Source: Psychrobacter immobilis | GTDB taxonomy: Bacteria > Pseudomonadota > Gammaproteobacteria > Pseudomonadales > Moraxellaceae | Direction: 5' to 3' | Length of the DNA stretch: 64,000 nt | Assembly: GCA_904846145.1 (NCBI GenBank) | Contig: CAJGZL010000001.1 | Location: forward strand, 2,666,001 to 2,730,000 | Part shown: piece by piece, positions 50,556 to 58,600 of the stretch | Layout: each line of letters starts with the position of its first letter | Numbering within the stretch: position 1 is the first letter of the stretch | Translations under genes and position numbers: made by a program | Notes under the pieces: generated by a model | What the model was told of the DNA's origin: nothing | Seen by the model: only the letters and a program-made list of their open reading frames with translations | Database searches by the model: none

Positions 50556-50993
50556 ATGAAAAAACTCAGTCCTTATTTGACTTTTGCAGGTGCTATCCCT
50601 TTTATAGCTTGTACTGTTCTGATTACTATTGGGATCGATGCGATACAGGCTTTGGGTACGACTGAGCATATTCTAGCGGTTTATGGTCTAGTGATTGCTA
50701 CCTTTATGGCAGGGGCGCAGTGGGGTAATCATTTAAGTTTAGCCGATGACAATGCTTGGGCAGTTAAATTACCTGTTTTCAGTAATGTCGTTGCGCTAGC
50801 TTTATGGCTTGGATTTTTAATATTATCAATTGCAGGCTTTATTTGGTTGCTTATTATTAGCTTTATTGCTTTACTCATTATCGATTATGGACTTAATAAA
50901 GCACGAGTAATCGATGACAAATATTTTACTGTGAGAAAGTATGTGACGTTAATCGTGGTCATTTCGCTGATTGTGGCAGCAGTACAACTATAG
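50556..50993 (+). CDS. DUF3429-type membrane protein
   Basis: 145 aa from the ATG at 50556 (MKKLSPYLTFAGAIPF); a TTG at 50508 would add 16 residues. About five hydrophobic helices fill the chain. The FMAGAQWGNHLSL motif and overall layout match DUF3429 membrane proteins. Function unknown. It lies 73 bases after the Cry-DASH gene on the same strand; proteins of this family are often found near photolyase genes. Confidence 0.75.
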   Translation: MKKLSPYLTFAGAIPFIACTVLITIGIDAIQALGTTEHILAVYGLVIATFMAGAQWGNHLSLADDNAWAVKLPVFSNVVALALWLGFLILSIAGFIWLLIISFIALLIIDYGLNKARVIDDKYFTVRKYVTLIVVISLIVAAVQL

Positions 50994-51053
50994 AACTTAT
51001 ATGTGAATAATATGAAAGCAACTCAAATCCTTTAACTATAACGAGATAACCTA

Positions 51054-51497
51054 ATGTTTAAAATAAAAGTAGAACGCATTATAAAAAAGCCGATTGATGA
51101 AGTGTTTGAAGCACTGAGCGATCATGCCAGTTATGGATCATTCAAAGCTGTAGGGGTTGCTAAGCTAGTGACTGAGGGTGATAAGGAGCGCAATGGTATT
51201 GGCGCTCTGCGTACCATACAGACGGGCCCCGTCAAATTTTGGGAGCGAATTACTGCGTTTGAGCGTCCGACTCACATGCAATATAAAATAGAAAAAGCTA
51301 GGCCTGTAAAAATGCAGCACGATAAAGGCATTATTGATCTAAAAGATTTAGGCGATGGCACCACACGGGTGACTTGGGTGTCCGAAGGTCGAATAGTAGT
51401 CCCATTGCCATTAATCGGTCGTTTACTTGATCGCAAAATGCAGAAACAAGGTACAGTAGGATTTAGCAGCATACTCAAGGCAATAGAAAGCCGCTAA
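51054..51497 (+). CDS. SRPBCC-family (START-like) protein
   Basis: 147 aa. An N-terminal VERIIKKPIDEVFEALSDHASY matches the start of the SRPBCC/polyketide-cyclase fold, with WERITAFERPTHMQYKIE and GDGTTRVTWVSEGRI strands and a final long helix. Such proteins bind hydrophobic ligands. The stop codon lies in the loop of a terminator hairpin. Ligand unknown. Confidence 0.8.
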   Translation: MFKIKVERIIKKPIDEVFEALSDHASYGSFKAVGVAKLVTEGDKERNGIGALRTIQTGPVKFWERITAFERPTHMQYKIEKARPVKMQHDKGIIDLKDLGDGTTRVTWVSEGRIVVPLPLIGRLLDRKMQKQGTVGFSSILKAIESR

Positions 51498-51513
51498 CTC
51501 AGCGGCTATTTTT
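51489..51513. terminator. Terminator overlapping the SRPBCC stop codon
   Basis: AGCCGCT at 51489-51495 pairs with AGCGGCT at 51101-offset position 51501-51507, followed by ATTTTT. The stop codon is in the hairpin. Confidence 0.8.
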
Positions 51514-51560
51514 CACTATTTAGCGGTTAAAATTTTAAGCTTAGAAGACTACTTTTAATT

Positions 51561-51872
51561 TTAATCGGCTTTATTCTTGGCAGCTTCAATTTCATTAAAG
51601 CGCGCCAACTGCTCGGGCGTTGCTTTTAGTTGATACTTGTCTTTCCATTCAGAATAGGGCATACCATAAACGAGTTCGCGTGCCTCTTCATAATCGATTG
51701 CAATGCCGCGCTCCTCACCAGCCGCTTTATACCATTTAGATAAACAGTTGCGACAAAAGTCAGCAAGATTCATAAGTTCGATATTTTGCACATCTTTACG
51801 TTCGTCTAGATGAGCTAATAACCGACGAAAAGCAGCGGCTTCTAACTCGATATTGGATTCTAATTTTGCCAT
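51561..51872 (-). CDS. DUF1244 family protein
   Basis: 103 aa. The core NLADFCRNCLSKWYKAAGEERGIAIDYEEARELVYGMPYSEWKDKYQ is the DUF1244 signature, with the conserved Cys pair. Widespread in Proteobacteria, function unknown. The gene lies downstream of two tandem paralogues on the same strand. Confidence 0.88.
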   Translation of the reverse strand: MAKLESNIELEAAAFRRLLAHLDERKDVQNIELMNLADFCRNCLSKWYKAAGEERGIAIDYEEARELVYGMPYSEWKDKYQLKATPEQLARFNEIEAAKNKAD

Positions 51873-51932
51873 AAAGTTTTTCCTAATTATTAATGCTCGA
51901 TTTTTAATACAAACGCTTAAGCTTTAATTGAC

Positions 51933-52679
51933 TTAAGAATTTTCAAGTTTAGGACGAGCTTTATTGACTGCTTTAAGCAAAGATTTTTCAAATTCGCCTT
52001 CTTTAAATCTAACCAAATAAGAGTGTGCGGCGCAGAAGTTGCGCACTTCACGCCAGTCATGAGCTAAGTTACTTGCCCAATCACAATACTCTTTACCTGC
52101 GTTTGAATTGTCTTCAAGTGCTTTTTTGGTTGTCGGATGCAGCATAATCTCTGGTAGTAGTTTCCCAAGCAACTTAGTAGGCGGACTCATAAAAGTGTCA
52201 TCGACATGCAAGCTTTTACTAGCCGGATGATAAGCTAAAAGCGAGCCTGCATGAATCATCTCGTTGGCATGAATATAGTAGATACCTTGCGATAGTGAAA
52301 ATTCAAGCTCAGGATAGCGCTGCGCTACAGCTCTACTCTCAACTAAATCATCGCTCCACTTGACCTCAGGCACTTTTTTGGCATGGCGAGCACTGCCATA
52401 AAAGACAGCTTGTGGAAAATCTTTTGCCATTTGCGCACAGTGAATAGTGTGAAAGGGATGCAAATTGAGCACTGCTTCGACATCTTTGCCATCATTCGTC
52501 AAGTCCATAACTTTTGAGCGAATATCATCGGTTAGCGTGTAGCTATCCAGAAAGATAAATTTGCCTGACTCAAGCTTGACTAGTGAACACTGGGTGCCGA
52601 TGTTGATAACGCCACCAATACGAAAATCACCACGTATGTTCCAAAATCCTGAGCCTAAATCATGAATTTTCTCTGACAT
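51933..52679 (-). CDS. MBL-fold-like protein, tandem paralogue 1
   Basis: 248 aa, closely related along its whole length to the next gene. The chain starts SEKIHDLGSGFWNIRGDFRI, keeps a beta-strand pattern and carries HPFHTIHCAQMAKDFP. This resembles the metal-binding loop of metallo-beta-lactamase-fold proteins, but with changed spacing (H-x-x-H-x-x-H), so activity is uncertain. LHVDDTFMSPP later may be another metal site. The two genes look like a recent tandem duplication with diverged sequence. Family assignment is weak. Confidence 0.6.
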   Translation of the reverse strand: MSEKIHDLGSGFWNIRGDFRIGGVINIGTQCSLVKLESGKFIFLDSYTLTDDIRSKVMDLTNDGKDVEAVLNLHPFHTIHCAQMAKDFPQAVFYGSARHAKKVPEVKWSDDLVESRAVAQRYPELEFSLSQGIYYIHANEMIHAGSLLAYHPASKSLHVDDTFMSPPTKLLGKLLPEIMLHPTTKKALEDNSNAGKEYCDWASNLAHDWREVRNFCAAHSYLVRFKEGEFEKSLLKAVNKARPKLENS

Positions 52680-52788
52680 TGATATCTCCTAATTAGTTTT
52701 TATTTTAGTAAATATTACAATTGATTGTACATATCTCTGAAATTTAAGTTTTAACAGTTGAGTTTTAAAGTTTGAGATTAATAATAAT

Positions 52789-53535
52789 TTATCCTGCTTC
52801 TAAAGTTGAACGCGCTTTATCGATAGCCGCTAGCAGTTTTTCTTCAAACTCACCTTCTGCAAATACGACTAATCCAGAATGCGCACTACAGAAATGACGT
52901 GTCTCACGCCAATCATGCGCAAGCTTTATTGCCCAGTCGCAATAGTCTTTGCCCGCGTTTGGCTCATCAATGAGCGCTTTCAAGGTAGTCGCATGCAAAT
53001 TTATATTTGCTTGCACTTCGTCAAATAGCTTGGAGGGCGGAGTCTGAATAGTATCATCCACATACAAGCTTTGACTAGCAGGATGAAAAACTAACAGCGA
53101 GCCTGAATGTATCGAATCATCTGGCGCTATATAATAAATTCCTTTAGGAACTGAAAATTTAAGCTCTGGGTACCGCTCGGCTACTGCTTTACTTTCGACA
53201 TAATCCTCGCTCCAATCGACTTCTGGAACTTGCTTGTGATGGCGAGCACTGCCATAAAAGGTAGCGTGCGGAAAGTCTTTGGCAACACGAGCACAGTGTA
53301 CAGTATGAAAAGGATGCACGTTGAGCACGGCTTCTATATCTTGACCGTTATCAGTCAAAGCCATAACTTGCGCGCGCACTTCACCAGTGAGGGTATAGCT
53401 GTCTAGGAGGATGAACTTGCCTGATGCCAGTTTGACTAACGCTGATTGATTGCCGATATCGATGATGTTGTCTCTGACAAACGAGCCACGAATGCTCCAA
53501 AAACCTGCGCCTAAATCATGAATTTTGTCTGACAT
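52789..53535 (-). CDS. MBL-fold-like protein, tandem paralogue 2
   Basis: 248 aa, the same length and layout as the previous gene: SDKIHDLGAGFWSIRGSFVR, LNVHPFHTVHCARVAKDFP, YYIAPDDSIHSGSLLVFHPASQSLYVDDT. The two differ at many positions but keep the His-rich loop and the VDDT segment. Each copy has its own spacer of about 100 bases. Function unknown; MBL-type metal binding is a hypothesis. Confidence 0.6.
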   Translation of the reverse strand: MSDKIHDLGAGFWSIRGSFVRDNIIDIGNQSALVKLASGKFILLDSYTLTGEVRAQVMALTDNGQDIEAVLNVHPFHTVHCARVAKDFPHATFYGSARHHKQVPEVDWSEDYVESKAVAERYPELKFSVPKGIYYIAPDDSIHSGSLLVFHPASQSLYVDDTIQTPPSKLFDEVQANINLHATTLKALIDEPNAGKDYCDWAIKLAHDWRETRHFCSAHSGLVVFAEGEFEEKLLAAIDKARSTLEAG

Positions 53536-53763
53536 GGTGATTATTCCTATTTTACTTTGAATTAATAATATTTAAGGTCAATAGTACCTATTATTCCTTC
53601 TAAGTGACAATGCAGATAACAAACGTTATACAGCGTTTTTTCTTCTTATTCTAAAGCTATGCATTACAATTTAGCTTTACTAAATGATCTTTAATTAGTG
53701 TTATTTTCAAAAACGTCTTTGATATTGATGCTACTTATTCTTTTACTTATCTGAGGCTATACC

Positions 53764-54555
53764 ATGAATTATATTTTTAAACTAAGCGCTTCAGCTATTA
53801 TGACGGCTATGCTGATGACAGGCTGCTCAAATATAAGACCAAATAGCAACTCTAAAGCTAATACCACGACTATAGCCGTACAAACTGCACCTACCCCGCA
53901 AACGGGCTATCGCTTTAGCGCCGCTGAAAACTTCGATATCGTCAATAAGGACAAGCTATCTTATCGTAACTTTTATGCCAAGCCATCGACTGGTGTTGAC
54001 GCTAAGTGGTTCGATGCAGTTAAAAAAGGCGATCTACCGACGGTTAAGTATATGGTCGCTAATGGTCAAAACCTAGAAGCAAAAGACACAGGTAATCTTG
54101 GTCAAACGGCTCTTGGCTGGGCGGCATTTATCGGTTATGAGGATATGGTAGATTATCTGATTGATCAAGGTGCCAGTCTGCAAGCTACTGATAAAGGTGA
54201 CGTCTATAATGTGCTAAAGTCAGCGGCATTAGGCAAGAATACTAACGTAGTCAAAAAAGTTTATAACTTATTGGATGCTAGTGAAGGCGTTGATCTAAAC
54301 GATCAAACCCGTGAAAGCGATGGCGAGACGTTAATTATGGTATCGGCCAGTAATAATCGTTTAGAGACGGTGAAGTACTTCTTAGCGAAAGGTGCCAACC
54401 CCAATTTAGTAGCAACCACTGATAACAAAAGCTTAGGCTCATATAACCAAGGCGCATATTCCTATGCGTGTACTCGCGGGTTAGTTGAGATGCAGCAGTT
54501 GCTAAAAGCCAATGGCGCGATCAACCATCGTACGGGTAAGGCGAGCTGTGAGTAG
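53764..54555 (+). CDS. Ankyrin-repeat lipoprotein
   Basis: 263 aa. The signal peptide ends in a lipobox (LMTGC, Cys at about residue 21). Residues 70 to the end contain ankyrin repeats: KKGDLPTVKYMVANGQNLEAKD, GQTALGWAAFIGYEDMVDYLIDQGASL and GETLIMVSASNNRLETVKYFLAKGANPN, with a later weaker repeat. It probably binds other proteins in the periplasm or at the membrane. A long perfect terminator hairpin follows. Confidence 0.85.
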   Translation: MNYIFKLSASAIMTAMLMTGCSNIRPNSNSKANTTTIAVQTAPTPQTGYRFSAAENFDIVNKDKLSYRNFYAKPSTGVDAKWFDAVKKGDLPTVKYMVANGQNLEAKDTGNLGQTALGWAAFIGYEDMVDYLIDQGASLQATDKGDVYNVLKSAALGKNTNVVKKVYNLLDASEGVDLNDQTRESDGETLIMVSASNNRLETVKYFLAKGANPNLVATTDNKSLGSYNQGAYSYACTRGLVEMQQLLKANGAINHRTGKASCE

Positions 54556-54578
54556 GTAGAACTAAGAATTGGGCATTC

Positions 54579-54623
54579 AGCCAGAAAGGCCGCTAATCAT
54601 TAGCGGCCTTTCTGGCTATTTTT
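54579..54623 (+). terminator. Strong terminator after the ankyrin gene
   Basis: A perfect stem of about 17 bp starts with AGCCAGAAAGGCCGC and ends with its complement GCGGCCTTTCTGGCT, then ATTTTT. Confidence 0.92.
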
Positions 54624-54789
54624 AAGACGCGAATTGCTCCTGCCAACTTTCCAGCTACGTCTATAATCAAGATACCTAATATGCTCAAAGTCACTCACTG
54701 CCTAGATGGTAGGTCGAACACAAAGTCTATTATTGTTCAAAGCAATAATGATACAATCAGTCAAAACATATCGGATAGAGGGCTTGCTC

Positions 54790-55284
54790 ATGCGGTTACA
54801 GGCGGGATTGGTAGCGATAGGTATTGGGGTTAGTTTGGGCGTGCCATCTACAACGCAGGCTAGCATCTTAAATGAGGATGACAGCCTTATCTGTGCCGTT
54901 TATCTCATGATGGCAGTAGATGATTTGATGCCTGCAGGTAGTATGACAACCGAACAAGCTAAAGAAAACATGAATCGTAGCTACAGGCATTTGACAGCTA
55001 TGAGCCTGACGCATGATATACCTGCAAGAAAAATAGCACAGCGCTATTTAAACGCTCGAAAATATGAACGCCAAAATATGACTATTGATGGTCAGCCTGC
55101 CAGCCGCTTGATTTATTCTGATCGCTCGCTTGAGTATACAAGGTTGCTAGCGGCTAAAACACAGCAGTATTGTATACACAGTAAGGGCGATATAAAGCGC
55201 GTCTTTAATGAGATGCCGCTAGGCGCACCAATATTGCGTCTTAGAGCGATAAAATCTGAGCTTCAAGCAATTGAAGAAAATTAA
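54790..55284 (+). CDS. Small exported protein of unknown function
   Basis: The frame is open from 54706, but the ATG at 54790 has a GAGGG site seven bases upstream and starts a clear signal peptide (MRLQAGLVAIGIGVSLGVPSTTQA), so it is preferred; the product is 164 aa. The mature part is helical with two Cys residues and no domain I recognise. It is the last gene before the CRISPR array. Confidence 0.65.
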   Translation: MRLQAGLVAIGIGVSLGVPSTTQASILNEDDSLICAVYLMMAVDDLMPAGSMTTEQAKENMNRSYRHLTAMSLTHDIPARKIAQRYLNARKYERQNMTIDGQPASRLIYSDRSLEYTRLLAAKTQQYCIHSKGDIKRVFNEMPLGAPILRLRAIKSELQAIEEN

Positions 55285-55666
55285 TTTTGAAAGTTCTTGT
55301 TAAGATAGAATGCAGCGGTAAGTTTGTCCTTATCATAAACGATAGTAGTTTTAGAACATTTAAAATAGCGTTTGACGAATTAGATGATGCTATTGGATAG
55401 ATAGAGTTAATCAATCATTTCTAAGTCACCTATAATTGTGTGAGACGAGGGTAGTCTAAGTATTTGGGGTGAGGCGCGTTAAAAAACAGTTTGGGGAACT
55501 GTTTTAGCAACGCAAGATGGAGCGATAGCGCAGTAAATCAGCTTGTCGCAAGTGGGAAATCTGTGATTTTCCGATACAGATTTAGCTATGAAGCATAACT
55601 TCTGAAAATCATATTTAAATGATTTTCCTTGCACAGCTAAAATTGGCATGCAATTTTTAAACGCTG
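55285..55666. other. Array-distal flank with a half-repeat and hairpin-rich insert
   Basis: No protein-coding frame seen. It contains a 14-base half CRISPR repeat at 55418-55431 and three perfect 8-9-bp inverted repeats: AAAACAGTT/AACTGTTTT at 55483-55505, AAATCTGT/ACAGATTT at 55557-55583 and GAAAATCAT/ATGATTTTC at 55604-55627. It also has two imperfect outer arms: TGAGGCGCGTTAAAAA from 55470 and the inverse of TTTTTAAACGCTGCTCA ending at 55670. Confidence 0.65.
55418..55431. repeat. Half CRISPR repeat outside the array
   Basis: TTTCTAAGTCACCT equals the first 14 of 28 bases of the array repeat on the plus strand. A 14-base match by chance in 400 bases is very unlikely. The other half is missing here. 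Confidence 0.8.
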
Positions 55667-55670
55667 CTCA
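55470..55670. mobile_element. Possible small non-autonomous element (MITE-like) at the array end
   Basis: About 200 bases, bounded by imperfect inverted arms (14 of 17 bases alike: TGAGGCGCGTTAAAAAA versus TGAGCAGCGTTTAAAAA) with three internal hairpins and no coding frame. Its right end abuts the degenerate terminal repeat exactly at TAAGTCACCT. No other copy is visible in the window, so mobility is inferred only. Confidence 0.35.
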
Positions 55671-58600
55671 TAAGTCACCTGAGCGGTGATGAAGGCTCAC
55701 GACTTGGATCAAGCGTCTTTTTTTTGTTTCTAAGTCACCTGAGCGGTGATGAAGATCTGCATGGCTTACCGTGGATAATCACAAATTTTCTAAGTCACCT
55801 GAGCGGTGATGAAGTGAAAAAAATATGATTAAGAAGCAATTAAACATTTCTAAGTCACCTGAGCGGTGATGAAGCTATTTTAGCTTTTGCGGTCTCTTCT
55901 GGTGAGTTTCTAAGTCACCTGAGCGGTGATGAAGTTTCAGCACTCATTTTAATACTAACAGCGTTCTTTCTAAGTCACCTGAGCGGTGATGAAGTTACAA
56001 TCTCTTTACCAACTGCAACGGCTGTATTTCTAAGTCACCTGAGCGGTGATGAAGTTACAATCTCTTTACCAACTGCAACGGCTGTATTTCTAAGTCACCT
56101 GAGCGGTGATGAAGACTCTCAAGTTAGCGGCTTTTTCTATGTTTACTTTCTAAGTCACCTGAGCGGTGATGAAGTTCTAATCATTGTTGGTGATGACGCA
56201 AGTACATTTCTAAGTCACCTGAGCGGTGATGAAGTTGTCAGCAGTTGCGCCCATGTCCATTTGCCATTTCTAAGTCACCTGAGCGGTGATGAAGTAGCGT
56301 AACCCGCCAACTCATTACTATGCTTTTTTCTAAGTCACCTGAGCGGTGATGAAGGCATTGTGTACTCACCACCCACTATTGTGACTTTTCTAAGTCACCT
56401 GAGCGGTGATGAAGCCGTTAATGTGGCCAATACTCCGCCTTATGTTTTTCTAAGTCACCTGAGCGGTGATGAAGGCTGATGTTAGTAGGGTATATAATCC
56501 GATTACTTTTCTAAGTCACCTGAGCGGTGATGAAGTCCGTACTGGCAGCAAGTAGCGCCACCCTTTATTTCTAAGTCACCTGAGCGGTGATGAAGTGGGC
56601 GAGCGTATGCAGCGGGCAGGCTGGAATTTTCTAAGTCACCTGAGCGGTGATGAAGCGCTGTCCGATCCCACGTTGACCTACTGGTTATTTCTAAGTCACC
56701 TGAGCGGTGATGAAGCTTGTTGGTGCGAGGGCGGTAGTGGCGTTTCATTTCTAAGTCACCTGAGCGGTGATGAAGTAGCGCGGCTAAAAGTGTAAACAGG
56801 GTCTTTGTTTCTAAGTCACCTGAGCGGTGATGAAGGTTTTGGCGGTGCAGTAACGACCGTAGCGCAATTTCTAAGTCACCTGAGCGGTGATGAAGAGAAC
56901 CATGATAGAAAATCTATCAACTAGCGATTTCTAAGTCACCTGAGCGGTGATGAAGCAACCATGGCAGCGGCTGGTACGGCTGCAATTTTTCTAAGTCACC
57001 TGAGCGGTGATGAAGCCATATCGCTTATCATTAGCAAATTGAGAATATTTCTAAGTCACCTGAGCGGTGATGAAGTTCACAGACCCTGCTTTCTGACGAA
57101 GCACTTCTTTCTAAGTCACCTGAGCGGTGATGAAGTACACGCTAATCGGTTCTTAGCGAGCCAGCGATTTCTAAGTCACCTGAGCGGTGATGAAGGTTAC
57201 TCGCCAGCGAACCTACTAGATTGCACGTTTCTAAGTCACCTGAGCGGTGATGAAGAGCCAGCCGACAAGCGCTACTCAAAGTCCTGCTTTCTAAGTCACC
57301 TGAGCGGTGATGAAGATCGGTCATGTCCAACGGTTCAGCCTGAGCGATTTCTAAGTCACCTGAGCGGTGATGAAGAGTCATTGCATCGGTTCGCAATGGC
57401 TTACTTATTTCTAAGTCACCTGAGCGGTGATGAAGATATTGCTGTAAGCGGTGCGGTTATGGTTGATTTTCTAAGTCACCTGAGCGGTGATGAAGTCTAA
57501 CCTTAGCCGTCACTATAACAAGTTATTTTTCTAAGTCACCTGAGCGGTGATGAAGTAAGCGGTATCGCAATGGCCTACACGCTAATCTTTCTAAGTCACC
57601 TGAGCGGTGATGAAGAAAATTCGCTAACATGCTATCGATCATGGGCTTTTCTAAGTCACCTGAGCGGTGATGAAGGCTTAACCCCATTTACAGGAGGTAC
57701 TTCATTATTTCTAAGTCACCTGAGCGGTGATGAAGAACACACCTAAGCGGTGGAATGGCTCGGCATGTTTCTAAGTCACCTGAGCGGTGATGAAGATTAG
57801 CGTTAGTTCTAAACATACCTATTAATTTTTCTAAGTCACCTGAGCGGTGATGAAGACGGTTGCCGCCCATTCGGGATCAACAGGTTTTTTCTAAGTCACC
57901 TGAGCGGTGATGAAGAAGTCGCGAACCGTTAAGCGCTGGTTTGGCTTTTTCTAAGTCACCTGAGCGGTGATGAAGAAGCTGAGCAGTTATTTGCTCGTAT
58001 CGGTAATTTTCTAAGTCACCTGAGCGGTGATGAAGTCACCGCTAGTTAGCAAAACAAAGCTGATCGATTTCTAAGTCACCTGAGCGGTGATGAAGACAAC
58101 CCAAAACCGATCACAAAAGTAATATTATTTCTAAGTCACCTGAGCGGTGATGAAGCAAGCGAGGTAGTATTGTTTCAGGCGATGTTGTTTCTAAGTCACC
58201 TGAGCGGTGATGAAGTAGACGCTCGATTACCCATGCTTCACCTTTTATTTCTAAGTCACCTGAGCGGTGATGAAGTGCCTTTACGTGACAGCTACAGCCC
58301 CACACTATTTCTAAGTCACCTGAGCGGTGATGAAGTTAGTTCGATAAAATCCTGTGCTGCTGTTGGTTTTCTAAGTCACCTGAGCGGTGATGAAGTTGAG
58401 AGCACACAAAAAGAGATAGCTTTGTTTTTTCTAAGTCACCTGAGCGGTGATGAAGACGGCTGATGTAACAGCATTTTTCCAAAGTGCTTTCTAAGTCACC
58501 TGAGCGGTGATGAAGTTGCTGATATTAATGCGTTCTATGCCTTCAAATTTCTAAGTCACCTGAGCGGTGATGAAGCTGTGACTTCTAAACCTAAGATGGT

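Noticed and set aside
55285..55666. Leader of the CRISPR array at the left end
   Set aside because: The adjoining repeat is the degenerate one, and the I-F repeat geometry places the 5' end of transcription at the right.
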